Positions 19,036 through 28,498 of a DNA stretch of 64,000 bases are shown here, piece by piece. Made by a program: the position numbers and the translations under genes. Source of the stretch: CAZMXS01 sp964570325. GTDB taxonomy: Bacteria > Verrucomicrobiota > Kiritimatiellia > CAIQIC01 > CAZMXS01. The notes under the pieces are model-generated. The model had not been told where the DNA came from. It searched no databases and was given only the letters and a program-made list of their open reading frames with translations. Every line of letters starts with the position of its first letter. The first letter of the stretch is position 1. The stretch lies in the NCBI GenBank assembly GCA_964570325.1, contig CAZMXS010000010.1:1-64000 (forward strand), in the 5' to 3' direction.

Positions 19036-20268
19036 GTGAAGCATGGCATCGCAATTGCGGGGTTGGGGCTGATCGCGGCAGCCTGGATCGGCCGGTTGCC
19101 ATCCGCTGTGGCCCAGGTGGCCACTCCGCCCACCAATGAGTTCACCCGCACTTATGACCGGCAATTGAAACTGTCCGCGCCGCCAGCTGCGTTTGGCGGG
19201 CCCCAGACGGCCGGCCGCGAGCGGACCGTAGCCGAAACCCTGAAGATCGAGGAAACCAGTCAGACGGCGGAAATCGGAGATGTCCCGCCAGTTTTTATCT
19301 CAACCGCGCCGCCCATGTACGGCCCGCGGGTGCGCGGTGGCGCAGACAAAGACAAGAAGCAAGACGAGTCGCGCCGCGAACGCAACTGGCTGGTCAATTC
19401 AGCGCTCGGCCTGAAAACCGGCAAGAACGGCGAGCGCAAATCCAGTAATTGGGGTTGGTTGGCAGATGATGTGAGTCAGCGGCAGACAGACAAGCGCAAG
19501 GCGGATGGCAAAGCAAAGGGTGAATCTTCCAACTATAATAATGACGACGAAGAGGAGTCGGCGGACGCTGCCGATGACGCGGAGAGCAAGGAAGACACCG
19601 CGAAGACGGAAGAAGAAAGGCTGCTGGAGGCGACCGGCTATCAGCCGGTGACGGTTGGGTTGCGGCTGTCGGTCCAACGCGGCCCGCCGGCGCCGGGCGA
19701 GACACGGACCCAGGAGGCGTCTGTTGCCCGGAAAGACGAGGCCGGCCCGGCGCTGAAGGATAGCAAAACCGCCGCGCCCGCCGCGGAAGGTGTCCGGCCG
19801 GGCGCCGAGCGGCGTGAGCTTCCGCCGGTGATTGCGAACGACAATTGGCGTCAGGCGGGTCCCGCCCAGAGCGGCCGCGACACGGCTGGGTTACCCCCGC
19901 GGGAAAGTGATCTGACCCGGCTGGCCAAACCGGCGCAAGAGGTGCTGAAAGTGGATGTGGCTAACGTTACCATTCAGCGTGCGGATTTTTCGGTCAACGC
20001 GCCCGGTTCGGCCTTCAAGGCGCCCGCTCCGGAAAACCGCCCGTCGTTCGGCCAATCCTTCAGCCCGGCTGGCGGATTGGGGAGCGACTACCGCCCGGCG
20101 GGTTCTGATTTCGGCAGCTCCTTCTCCATTACTCCCGCCGGCCAAAGCTATACCCCGCCAGCCGTCCTGCCGGCCTCTGCACCAGACTCAGGCCTGCAGC
20201 CCTACAAATCTGCGCTGCCCGGCGGTTCGGCCGCGCCGGCCACGCCCTGGTCTTCCAAGTTCCGATAA
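19036..20268 (+). CDS. Exported low-complexity protein of unknown function
   Basis: I do not recognise this family. The favoured start is the GTG at 19036, with GAGG at 19025-19028; it gives a 410-residue protein beginning MKHGIAIAGLGLIAAAWIG, a good signal peptide with a plausible cleavage after SAVAQ. The mature part is low-complexity: Pro/Ala-rich stretches, a Lys/Arg/Asp segment, an acidic run (NNDDEEESADAADDAE) and a C-terminal region of short Gly/Ser/Phe motifs (SFGQSF, DFGSSF). A segment WGWLADDVSQRQTD is the only part that looks structured. It follows the large kinase by 171 bp and has its own promoter candidate, so it need not be functionally linked. Confidence 0.65.
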   Translation: MKHGIAIAGLGLIAAAWIGRLPSAVAQVATPPTNEFTRTYDRQLKLSAPPAAFGGPQTAGRERTVAETLKIEETSQTAEIGDVPPVFISTAPPMYGPRVRGGADKDKKQDESRRERNWLVNSALGLKTGKNGERKSSNWGWLADDVSQRQTDKRKADGKAKGESSNYNNDDEEESADAADDAESKEDTAKTEEERLLEATGYQPVTVGLRLSVQRGPPAPGETRTQEASVARKDEAGPALKDSKTAAPAAEGVRPGAERRELPPVIANDNWRQAGPAQSGRDTAGLPPRESDLTRLAKPAQEVLKVDVANVTIQRADFSVNAPGSAFKAPAPENRPSFGQSFSPAGGLGSDYRPAGSDFGSSFSITPAGQSYTPPAVLPASAPDSGLQPYKSALPGGSAAPATPWSSKFR

Positions 20269-20334
20269 TGCCGCGCAGTATGTTCGTCGCGCGGGATGAA
20301 GGCGCGAGCGGTGGGGATTATGGGGAAGAAACTT

Positions 20335-21141
20335 TCACAGCGAACGCAAATGATTCACCGCATTGGTGAACAGCTTCAGGCCCAGCCCATGTTCCGGCAG
20401 GCGGTTCTCCAGCCGCTGGATTTCCCATTGCGGATGGTTTTCCGGGAATAGGTAAGCCTCCGGGTGGGGCATCAATCCGAAAATCCGGCCCGTTGGGTCA
20501 CACAGCCCCGCGATGGCGTTCAGCGAGCCGTTAGGATTGAGCGGGAAATCCTGCGTGGCCCGGCCGGTCGCAGGATCGGCATACCGGCACGCCACGCAAC
20601 CGGCGGCCTCGATGCGCGCCAGCAACGCCTTGTCCAGCGTGAATATCTTGCCTTCGCCATGCCGGACGGGCAGGGGCAGCCGGTCCAGGCCGCGCGTAAA
20701 AATGCAAGGCGACGAAGATTCGAAGCGCAGTTCGACCCAGCGGTTCTGAAATGTGCCGCAGTCATTCTGCATCAGCGCCACGGTTTGGGTAAAATAATCC
20801 CCACCCAGCCCGGGCAGCAGGCCCAGCTTGACCATGATTTGGAATCCATTGCACACGCCCAGCACCAACTTGCCGGCGTGGATGAACAGCTCGAGCTCCG
20901 TACGCAAGTGGTGCTTGACGCGCCGGGCAAAGACGTGCCCGGAACCCATGTGGTCTCCGTAGGAAAAACCGCCGATGAACATCAGCGCCGCGAAGTCACG
21001 CAGCCGCACCGGTTGCTCCAGCAGATCGTTCAAGTGAATCCGCGTCGGCGTCGCGCCGGCCTGTTGCCAGGCGTACGCGGACTCGGCCTCGCAATTCAGC
21101 CCGTGGCCGGTGATGATGAGGACTGGAATCTCAGATGCCAT
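20335..21141 (-). CDS. purQ: Phosphoribosylformylglycinamidine synthase, glutaminase subunit
   Basis: PurQ supplies ammonia from glutamine to PurL for FGAM synthesis in purine biosynthesis. The 268-residue class I amidotransferase has the nucleophile motif LVLGVCNGFQIM, the oxyanion-strand region FIGGFSYGDHMGSGH and the catalytic His/Glu pair in GLMPHPEAYLFPENH. The favoured start at 21141 (MASEIPVLIITGHG) overlaps the 3' end of purL by 11 bp, so the genes are coupled; an in-frame codon at 21189 would add 16 residues from within purL. It corresponds to the C-terminal domain that is fused to PurL in large-type enzymes, but is separate here. Confidence 0.95.
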   Translation of the reverse strand: MASEIPVLIITGHGLNCEAESAYAWQQAGATPTRIHLNDLLEQPVRLRDFAALMFIGGFSYGDHMGSGHVFARRVKHHLRTELELFIHAGKLVLGVCNGFQIMVKLGLLPGLGGDYFTQTVALMQNDCGTFQNRWVELRFESSSPCIFTRGLDRLPLPVRHGEGKIFTLDKALLARIEAAGCVACRYADPATGRATQDFPLNPNGSLNAIAGLCDPTGRIFGLMPHPEAYLFPENHPQWEIQRLENRLPEHGLGLKLFTNAVNHLRSL

Positions 21142-24124
21142 CCAGTGTCTCCTTGAAGGCGCGCCGCAAATCCGCAACGGCCGCGTCAATCACGGGCGCC
21201 GCGGCGCCGCGCCGCATAACGAGCCGGTTTCCATCCGTGACGGTCCCAACCCGTCCCAGCGGAACATCCTGGAAAAACCCCTCCACCGCGGCGGCATCCG
21301 CTGGCGCACAGGTGATTACAAACCGGCTGTTGGATTCGGAAAACAGGAGCGTGTCATCATCCAGATCCGTTGCGCCCGGGACGGCTTGTAAATCAATCTC
21401 CGCGCCGCGCGCGCCACCGAATGCCGCCAGCGCGCAGGCAACGGCCAGCCCGCCGAGCGTCGGGGTGTGCGAGGAGCGCAGCCACCCGGCCGCAATCGCC
21501 CGCTCCATGGCCCGGTAAGCCGCCAAGGCGCCGGCCGCGTTGACTGTTGGAACCTGCCCGCCATAGGCGGTCGGGGTGCCCTGGCGCCGTGCCAGCCAGC
21601 GGTGATACTCCGAGGCCCCCAATTCGTTGCGCGTCAACCCCACCACGTAAATCAGGTCGCCCGGCTGTTTGAAGAACAGGGTCACGGCGCGCCGGACGTC
21701 GTCCATGATGCCGATCGTGGAGAACAGCAGCGTCGGCGGAATCGAAATTTTCCGCCCGCCGCGCACGGAGTCGTTCTTCATGCTGTCCTTGCCCGATATG
21801 GCGGGCACGCCGAAGGCGATGGTGTAATCGCGCAACGCCTGGTTCGCGCGGACGAGTTGGGCCAGCTTGTATTCGCCGTCCGGCGTCTTCTCCGACTGCA
21901 CCGGGTCCGGCCAGCAGAAATTATCCAGCCCCGCGATCCGGTCCAGCCGCCCCCCGACACTGACCACGCGCCGCACGGCCTCGTCAATTACCGACGCGGC
22001 CATGTGATAGGTGTCAAGATCGGCATAAAACGGGTTGATGCCTTCGGCCAGGACAATGCCCGCGGACGAAGCATACTCCACGCGCATCACGGTCGCATCG
22101 GATGGGACATCGCTCCGGACGCCGACAAATGGTTTGATCACGCTCAGCCCCTTGACTTCGCCGTCATAGCTGCGCGACTTGAACTCCTTGGAGCAGACGT
22201 TCAGCCCACCGAGGATTTCCAGCAGCGCGCGGGTGCGCGGACCGCGGCGCGGCGGTTTCGGCGCGGCAACCGCCGGTGGCGCCCAGCGCGCCGCCAGTTT
22301 CATCCGGGGGCAGCCGTCGTGCAGGAAATCCATGTCGAGCCGGCCGACAACCTGTCCGCCGTGGCGGATCACGAAGGCGCCGCTGCGGGTGAAGGTTCCC
22401 AGCGCGGCGGCCTCGACATCGCGCCGCTGCGCCAGTGCCAGCAGTTCGTCCAGATGCTCCGGCGGCACCGCCAACGACATGCGTTCCTGAGCCTCGGAGA
22501 GCAGGATTTCCCACGGCTGCAGGCCCTCGTATTTCAGCGGCGCGCGCGCGGTGTCGAGTTCTGCGCCGCCACTCAGCCGGCTCATCTCGCCGATGGACGA
22601 ACTCAACCCGCCGGCGCCGTTGTCGGTAATCGCGCGATAGAGCCCGCGGTCGCGCGCCTCAATCAGGAAGTCATACAGCTTGCGCTGGGTGATCGGGTCG
22701 CCGATTTGCACCGCCTGCGCGGGCGATTCCTGCCGCAGTTCCTCCGAGGAAAAAGTGGCGCCGTGAATGCCATCCTTGCCAATCCGTCCGCCGCACATGA
22801 CAATGACATCGCCGGGCCGGATTTCCTTCCGCTCGGATGGACGGTCCTGCAACCGCCGTGGAATTTTGCCGACGGTGCCGCAATACACCAGCGGCTTGCC
22901 CAGATAGCGGTCGTCGAACCGCTCGAACCCCCGCGCCCACGGGATGCCGCTCTGGTTGCCGCCGTCAATCACGCCCTGATGCACCCCATCGCGAATTCGG
23001 CGCGGGTGCATCAGGCCCGCCGGCAGCTCGCCGTCGTAGAACGGCGAACCGAGGCAGTAACCCCAGACATTGGCCAGCATTTCGCAGCCCATGCCGGTGC
23101 CCAGCGGGTCGCGGTTCACGCCGACAATGCCGGTGATCGCGCCGCCGTAAGGGTCGAGCGCGGACGGGCTGTTGTGCGTTTCCACCTTGTAGGCAATGTT
23201 ACAGCATTCGTTGAAGCGGATGATTCCGGCGTTGTCGGTGAAGACCGAGACCAGCCAGTCTATTTTTTTGCCGATCTCCTCGGTCGCCGCGCGGATGCAC
23301 GATTGGAACAGCGAATCAATCGTCTCCGCGCGCCCGGTGGTTTCATCCGTGTAATGGATTTCAGCCGCGAAAATTTTGTGTTTGCAGTGCTCCGACCAGG
23401 TTTGCGCAATGCATTCCAGTTCGACGTCCGTGGGCCATTCGCTCAGCCCGGCCGCCTGGCGCGCCGCCCGGACCGCGGGGTCGCGGTAGTGATCGCGGAT
23501 CGCGCGCATTTCCTCCAGGCTCAACGAGAGGATGCCCGCGCGGCTGATGCGCAGGAGTTCTTCGTCCGGACCGTCCAGCGGGATGGCGCGAACCTGGATG
23601 TCGGCCTGGTCGCGGATGACCGGCGGTTCCCGGTCCGGCGGTGCGGCGTTCCATTCGGCGGGCGTGAAGATCCGCGCCGTCTGAATCAGCCGGTTGGCCA
23701 GCAGGTCGAACGCCAGGCGCTCCATCTGCTCGCGCGTCAGCGCGCGCCCGCGGAGGAAATACTGGATGGCGGTGTAAACGCCCTCGCGCGGCCCGAGCGC
23801 CCGGTCGAGCGCGTCGGCCACGACAACGGCGGCCGTGCGCCCGACGTTGTCGGTGACGCCGGGTTTGAAGCCGACCTCGATCAGCCAGTCGAACGGCGGC
23901 GGCGGCAGGCGGTCCAGCTTGGACACGGCGATGACCGGATCGGTGAACGCCGCGCGGATCCGGCGCGCGGCGGCGGCCGGCAGCTCGGCATCCACGAGAT
24001 AAACATCGCGCGTTCGGCAGGCGCTGACCGGCAGGCCGAGGAACTGGCGGGCCCGCGCCGCCACGCCCTCGCCCCGCGGATCGCGCACCCCGCGCTTCAA
24101 GCCGATTTCAATGCGTAGTGTCAT
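21131..24124 (-). CDS. purL: Phosphoribosylformylglycinamidine synthase, large-type PurL lacking the glutaminase domain
   Basis: PurL makes FGAM from FGAR, ATP and ammonia. At 997 residues this is longer than small PurL (about 740) and shorter than the fused enzyme (about 1300). The N-terminus holds two PurS-like segments: residues 1-75 (IEIGLKRGVRDPRGEGVA) and about 78-150 (WLIEVGFKPGVTDNVG, GVYTAIQYFLRG). The catalytic core has TWSEHCKHKIF, YKVETHNSPSALDPYGG, GVNRDPLGTG and ITDNGAGGLSSSIGE. The C-terminal glutaminase is missing and is provided by the overlapping purQ, so the locus looks like a large PurL split in two. The start at 24124 is 242 bp from the divergent MBOAT gene. Confidence 0.95.
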   Translation of the reverse strand: MTLRIEIGLKRGVRDPRGEGVAARARQFLGLPVSACRTRDVYLVDAELPAAAARRIRAAFTDPVIAVSKLDRLPPPPFDWLIEVGFKPGVTDNVGRTAAVVVADALDRALGPREGVYTAIQYFLRGRALTREQMERLAFDLLANRLIQTARIFTPAEWNAAPPDREPPVIRDQADIQVRAIPLDGPDEELLRISRAGILSLSLEEMRAIRDHYRDPAVRAARQAAGLSEWPTDVELECIAQTWSEHCKHKIFAAEIHYTDETTGRAETIDSLFQSCIRAATEEIGKKIDWLVSVFTDNAGIIRFNECCNIAYKVETHNSPSALDPYGGAITGIVGVNRDPLGTGMGCEMLANVWGYCLGSPFYDGELPAGLMHPRRIRDGVHQGVIDGGNQSGIPWARGFERFDDRYLGKPLVYCGTVGKIPRRLQDRPSERKEIRPGDVIVMCGGRIGKDGIHGATFSSEELRQESPAQAVQIGDPITQRKLYDFLIEARDRGLYRAITDNGAGGLSSSIGEMSRLSGGAELDTARAPLKYEGLQPWEILLSEAQERMSLAVPPEHLDELLALAQRRDVEAAALGTFTRSGAFVIRHGGQVVGRLDMDFLHDGCPRMKLAARWAPPAVAAPKPPRRGPRTRALLEILGGLNVCSKEFKSRSYDGEVKGLSVIKPFVGVRSDVPSDATVMRVEYASSAGIVLAEGINPFYADLDTYHMAASVIDEAVRRVVSVGGRLDRIAGLDNFCWPDPVQSEKTPDGEYKLAQLVRANQALRDYTIAFGVPAISGKDSMKNDSVRGGRKISIPPTLLFSTIGIMDDVRRAVTLFFKQPGDLIYVVGLTRNELGASEYHRWLARRQGTPTAYGGQVPTVNAAGALAAYRAMERAIAAGWLRSSHTPTLGGLAVACALAAFGGARGAEIDLQAVPGATDLDDDTLLFSESNSRFVITCAPADAAAVEGFFQDVPLGRVGTVTDGNRLVMRRGAAAPVIDAAVADLRRAFKETLDGI

Positions 24125-24316
24125 ATTGAAGGCTTCGGAGAATAGGGGGAAACCCGCGCAAGATCAACTCCGGGGACAGATTACTCGTCCGCCGGGGAAA
24201 TAAGTGCCCGGATGTTGGCTGCCGCGCTTGAGCCGGAGAGCCCGGCCGGCTCCGCGTGGCCGCCGGTGAAAAATCCGGCAACACCGCGGGTAGTGGGGGG
24301 CTAAATAGCTTGTAAA

Positions 24317-24365
24317 TTTTCCAATCATTGGAAAACTGGGCCGCGTTTTTTCCAAGGATTGGAAA
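24317..24365. promoter_or_regulatory. Paired palindromes between purL and the MBOAT gene
   Basis: TTTTCCAATCATTGGAAAA at 24317-24335 is a perfect dyad; a second, imperfect copy with CCAAGGATTGG spans 24348-24365. The centres (24326 and 24357) are 31 bp apart, as in the aroE and dapA pairs. The second copy ends 1 bp before the MBOAT ATG. The pair lies about 190 bp from the divergent purL start. Confidence 0.68.
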
Positions 24366-24366
24366 C

Positions 24367-25794
24367 ATGGTATTCAGCTCGCTGTATTTCCTGTTCGTGT
24401 TTCTGCCGGCGACCCTGCTGGCGTACTATGCGTGCCCGCCGCGCGGACGCAACTGGGTCGCGTTGGCGGCGAGCCTGTTTTTCTACGCCTGGGGCGCGCC
24501 GCGGTTCATCTTTGTCCTCATCGGCTCGTGCCTGGCGGACTTTTGGCTGGGCCATCGCCTGCGGGAAGGCGCGGCCCGCCGGCGCGGCTGGCTGGCGCTG
24601 GGCCTGGCCGTCAACGTCGGCGTGCTGGTTTATTTCAAGTACGCGAATTTCCTGGTGGCGCAGGTCAACGCGATCCTGGCGGCGGCCGGGGCTGGGCCGC
24701 TGCCCTGGGCCGAAGTCGCGCTGCCGATCGGCATTTCATTTTTTACGTTCCAGAAGATCAGTTACCTGATGGATGTTTACCGGGGCGGAGCCGTCCCGGC
24801 GCCTACCTTTCACCATTACCTGCTCTATGTCGCCCTGTTTCCCCAGCTGATCGCGGGGCCGATCGTTCGCTATCACGATGTGGCCGCGCAGTTGGTGCGG
24901 CGGGCGCACTCGTTCGCCAAAATGGCGTCGGGTGTCCGGCGGTTTTGCCTTGGGTTGGGCAAGAAAGTGCTGGTGGCCAACATCCTGGCGGAGGTGGCCG
25001 ACCGCGCGTTCGCGATCGCGCCGGCGGAACTGACGCCGGGATATGCATGGGTCGGCGTGCTGTGTTACGCGTTCCAAATCTACTTTGATTTCTCCGGCTA
25101 TTCGGACATGGCGCTGGGACTGGGCCGGATGTTGGGGTTTGAGTTTCTGGAGAACTTCGACCGGCCCTACATCTCCCGCAATTTCACCGAGTTCTGGCGG
25201 CGCTGGCACATCTCGCTCTCCAACTTCATGCGCGAGTATCTCTATATCCCGCTCGGCGGCAACCGGCAGGGCGAGTGGCGGACCTATCTGAACTTGTGGA
25301 TTGTGTTCGTCATTTCCGGTTTCTGGCATGGCGCGGCCTGGAACTTTGTGGTTTGGGGCGGCTACCATGGATTGTTTTTGAGCCTCGACAAACTGTTGCG
25401 GCCCACCCGGCTGAGCCGCCTGCCGGGGATTGTCGCCGTGCCAGGCACGTTCATGCTGGTGTTGTTCAGTTGGGTGCTGTTCCGCGCGAACACGCTGGCG
25501 CATGCCGCGGCCTATCTGCGATGCATGTTGCTGCCCTGGACCGGCGCGGACCGGCCGGCGTTGCCGCCGGCGGAATTCATGGACCCGTTCGGCGGCCTGA
25601 CGCTGGCGGTGGCGGCGGCGGTCTGTTTCATCCCGGCGGTTCCCGCGGCGCGAAGCTGGCTGGATCGGGTGGGCGCGGCGGCGACGCCCGGTTCGGCCCT
25701 GGCGCTGGCGGTCGGCAGCATTCTGCTGCTGGTATGTTCCGCGATGGCGCTCGCGGCCGGGACGTTCAATCCGTTTATTTATTTCCGGTTTTAG
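24367..25794 (+). CDS. MBOAT-family O-acyltransferase (AlgI-like)
   Basis: This 475-residue polytopic membrane protein belongs to the MBOAT family and resembles AlgI, which moves acetyl groups across the inner membrane for O-acetylation of exopolysaccharide. The start MVFSSLYFLFVFLPATLL, the motif ALPIGISFFTFQKISYLMD, FPQLIAGPIVRY, FDFSGYSDMALGLGRMLGF, FWRRWHISLSNFMREYLYIPLGG and the catalytic histidine in GFWHGAAWNFVVWG are diagnostic. The ATG at 24367 follows directly on the second palindrome. The next gene encodes an AlgJ/AlgX-like partner starting 2 bp later, so the two should act together on a surface polymer whose identity cannot be read here. Confidence 0.93.
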   Translation: MVFSSLYFLFVFLPATLLAYYACPPRGRNWVALAASLFFYAWGAPRFIFVLIGSCLADFWLGHRLREGAARRRGWLALGLAVNVGVLVYFKYANFLVAQVNAILAAAGAGPLPWAEVALPIGISFFTFQKISYLMDVYRGGAVPAPTFHHYLLYVALFPQLIAGPIVRYHDVAAQLVRRAHSFAKMASGVRRFCLGLGKKVLVANILAEVADRAFAIAPAELTPGYAWVGVLCYAFQIYFDFSGYSDMALGLGRMLGFEFLENFDRPYISRNFTEFWRRWHISLSNFMREYLYIPLGGNRQGEWRTYLNLWIVFVISGFWHGAAWNFVVWGGYHGLFLSLDKLLRPTRLSRLPGIVAVPGTFMLVLFSWVLFRANTLAHAAAYLRCMLLPWTGADRPALPPAEFMDPFGGLTLAVAAAVCFIPAVPAARSWLDRVGAAATPGSALALAVGSILLLVCSAMALAAGTFNPFIYFRF

Positions 25795-25796
25795 TG

Positions 25797-27044
25797 ATGA
25801 AGTGGATTTCCAGAGTTTTCGTGGTCGTATTCGTGCTGCTGCTGTGCCTGCCCAAGCTGCAGCGCGTGTTTCATATTTTCCCGCGGGTATACCTGGGCGG
25901 GTCGGAGGCGGAGCCTTACCAGCCGCCGTTGGCGTGGGGCACCTGGTTGGATGGCTCATTCCAGGCGGCTTGTGAGCAACGCTACATCTGGCGATTCTCC
26001 TTCCGCGGATATCTGGTGCGGACCTGGAACCAGTTGCAGTATTCTCTTTTTGACCGGCAGCCGGCCCGCGGCGGCACGGAGGTGGTCATTGGGCGCAATC
26101 GCTGGCTCTACGAGAAAAACTATATCCGGGACTACAACCGGCCCGCCAAGACCCCGCTGCCCGAGCTGCGCGCGCGGGTGGCGCGATTGCGCCGCTTCCA
26201 GGATCTGCTGCAAACGAATGGGATCGCCTGCCTGCTGGTGATTGCGCCGAGCAAGGTGGAAATCTATCCCGAATATGTGCCGCCCGGCTGGTTGGCGCCG
26301 GACCGCGCGGCGCGCCGCACGGATTACGACAATCTCGTTCCGTTGCTCAATGAGTTGGGTATTCACTACATTGACGCGCACCGCGATTTTTTGGAGCGGA
26401 AACAAGCCGGGGCGCCGCTGCTGTTTGCCGCCGCCGGGACGCATTGGAATTATTATGGCGCCGGCCTGGTGGTGTCGCAGATTCTGGCCCGGCTGGAGCG
26501 CCTGACCGGCAAGGACTTCCCGGACTTGAGCATTACCGGTGTGGAGGTGGATACCCGGCCGCACGGAACGGATAATGACTTGGAGAAAGTGCTGAACCTG
26601 TGGGGCTCCGGCAACTTGTGGGATACTCTGACGACCGTCGCGCCGCAGGTGCATCCGCGTTTCCGTGTGACGCCGGGCGCGGATCGGCCCGACATCCTCT
26701 TCTTGGGGGACAGCTTTGTGCATACATTGACCGAGGTGATGGACGAGTTGGATCTTTACCGGCGGCGTGACACATTGTATTACTTCAACCGCCGCTACCG
26801 TTATCCCGTGCCGAACCCCGAAGGGATCGAGCGTTTCGCGTATTTGGAGCAGAACACCGAGCCCATCAACCGCCATCAGATGGATTTTCGCAAGGAACTG
26901 GCCGGGCGCGACGCCGTTGTGATTGAGGTGACCGAATTCTGGCTGCCCCAGATTGGCTTCGGTTTCCCGGAGTTTGTGTTGAACGCGGCAGAGAAAGCGA
27001 GCGCTGCCCCGTCCCCCCATGACCCGGCGCTGAACAATGAATAA
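25797..27044 (+). CDS. AlgJ/AlgX-like SGNH-fold acetyltransferase partner
   Basis: The 415-residue protein has an N-terminal membrane anchor or signal (VFVVVFVLLLCLPKLQRVF), then an AlgJ/AlgX-type SGNH domain. The DxH-like segment is GTHWNYYGAGLV and the nucleophile serine is in FLGDSFVHTLTEVM; VVIGRNRWLYEKNYI and LLVIAPSKVEIYPE are typical. It should accept acetyl groups exported by the MBOAT protein and attach them to a periplasmic polysaccharide. The frame is open far upstream through the MBOAT gene, but the start at ATG 25797, 2 bp after the MBOAT stop, gives the expected signal sequence. Confidence 0.85.
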   Translation: MKWISRVFVVVFVLLLCLPKLQRVFHIFPRVYLGGSEAEPYQPPLAWGTWLDGSFQAACEQRYIWRFSFRGYLVRTWNQLQYSLFDRQPARGGTEVVIGRNRWLYEKNYIRDYNRPAKTPLPELRARVARLRRFQDLLQTNGIACLLVIAPSKVEIYPEYVPPGWLAPDRAARRTDYDNLVPLLNELGIHYIDAHRDFLERKQAGAPLLFAAAGTHWNYYGAGLVVSQILARLERLTGKDFPDLSITGVEVDTRPHGTDNDLEKVLNLWGSGNLWDTLTTVAPQVHPRFRVTPGADRPDILFLGDSFVHTLTEVMDELDLYRRRDTLYYFNRRYRYPVPNPEGIERFAYLEQNTEPINRHQMDFRKELAGRDAVVIEVTEFWLPQIGFGFPEFVLNAAEKASAAPSPHDPALNNE

Positions 27045-27214
27045 AAGGATGGGCGGCGCCTTGGCCGATACCGTTATCAAATATGGAATGGGCCAAGATT
27101 CCATCATCATGACATCTGCCGGCCGGTCATTCGGCGGCGGGGGAGGTGGCTGGAACGGCGCCGGGCCGCAAAAAGGCTTTTATTAGAAATATGTAAGGCA
27201 TATAAGAGCGCGAC

Positions 27215-28429
27215 ATGTTCACTCCAATAACCGGGCGGACGGCGGGAATTGTATTGGCCGGACTGCTTGCAGCCGTCTCGGCCTTCGGGCTTTACCGCGG
27301 CGACGAGTACAACCAACGCGATTACCCGATTGATTCGGAATACTATGTTGACTACCTTCCGCTGCTGCCGAAGATCGAGCACGTTCTGGCTTACCGCGAG
27401 CAGACCAATGCCATCCTGGCGGTCGGCGGTTCGTACACGAAAAACGAGTTGTTCATCATGAACAACCTGAAACTCCAGACGGCGTTCGTTCCGCCGACGC
27501 GCCTGGGGTTTGAATTTGAGCAGAACCAGGATTTTGATGACGTCTACTGGAATTATTTTCTCAGCGCGGATTATCCGTTGGACCAGCACTGGGCGATCGG
27601 CGTCGTCGGACAGCCGTTTGCGCGCAAAGAGTTCTCGGATATCGGCCTGCAAGTTTTGGGCCGAGGCGAAAAGCGCCAGATGCGGCTGCAGGCGATGTTT
27701 CCGAATTTCGCATTCACGGACAAGAACGATATGGACGGCTCCTTCGCCCGGCAACCGGTTTGTTTCCGGGCTGACGCTTACCGTCCGCTCAACGACCGCC
27801 TGGAGGGATATGTCAAAGCCGACCTGGATTTTCCATCGGAGACCGATTACGACAAGCCGCGGTTTGATTTCAATTTCCAGTCTTACAAACCGACGGCGGG
27901 TTTGATCTGGCACGTGGCGACCCAGCGGGTGATTTGGAGCGAATGCAATTACGAGTACACGAAGAAGGAGGAAACCGGCTCGCTGCCGGACGGCATCAAC
28001 GATTTTACCACGGACCGCAGCTTTTACAACGCGCGCGTGGAATATGTGCGGACTTGTGCGACCCCGGGCCGGCGCTGGACAGCCGGATTGTATTGGGTCT
28101 ATCTGGACGAGGACAATGAATATCCCTACTCGCCCACGAACACCTTTCATTTGCGACACATGACGCGCATGGCGTATGGCACATACACGGAACCGTTGTC
28201 GGACCGCTTGCTGCTCAATACGGGTATCTACATGGATTTCGTGGATCACGAGGAATCCCGCCCTTACCGGGAGCAGGATTCATACCGCCACGATCTTCGT
28301 TGGGAAGGGAAAGTTCCGTTTGGGCTGGAGTGGACCGCCAGAAACTATGGCCTGTGGCTGGCCGTTTCCATGCAGCTTGACGCAATTGCCTTTGGCGGCG
28401 GCTCGATGGGTCTGCGGGCGGTCTTCTAG
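27215..28429 (+). CDS. Outer-membrane beta-barrel protein of unknown function
   Basis: The 404-residue protein begins with a hydrophobic signal sequence (GIVLAGLLAAVSAFG) and continues with alternating aromatic/polar strands (RLGFEFEQNQDFDDVYWNYF, LEGYVKADLDFPSETDYD, FNFQSYKPTAGLIWHVA, WTAGLYWVYLDEDNEYPY). It ends in phenylalanine, as expected for a BAM-assembled barrel. I do not recognise a named family. The position after the O-acetylation pair is compatible with a role in export or attachment of the modified polymer, but 170 bp separate the genes and the link is speculative. Confidence 0.65.
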   Translation: MFTPITGRTAGIVLAGLLAAVSAFGLYRGDEYNQRDYPIDSEYYVDYLPLLPKIEHVLAYREQTNAILAVGGSYTKNELFIMNNLKLQTAFVPPTRLGFEFEQNQDFDDVYWNYFLSADYPLDQHWAIGVVGQPFARKEFSDIGLQVLGRGEKRQMRLQAMFPNFAFTDKNDMDGSFARQPVCFRADAYRPLNDRLEGYVKADLDFPSETDYDKPRFDFNFQSYKPTAGLIWHVATQRVIWSECNYEYTKKEETGSLPDGINDFTTDRSFYNARVEYVRTCATPGRRWTAGLYWVYLDEDNEYPYSPTNTFHLRHMTRMAYGTYTEPLSDRLLLNTGIYMDFVDHEESRPYREQDSYRHDLRWEGKVPFGLEWTARNYGLWLAVSMQLDAIAFGGGSMGLRAVF

Positions 28430-28498
28430 CTGGTGAGCAGCCGAGCCGGACAACCGGAATATCCTGAAAACTGAAGAGGGGGCGCCCCACGCGATGGC

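Noticed and set aside
21467..24118. 883-codon open frame antisense to purL
   Set aside because: GC-rich shadow of purL: no recognisable domain, high Arg/Ala/His content, and purL on the other strand is a full-length known enzyme.
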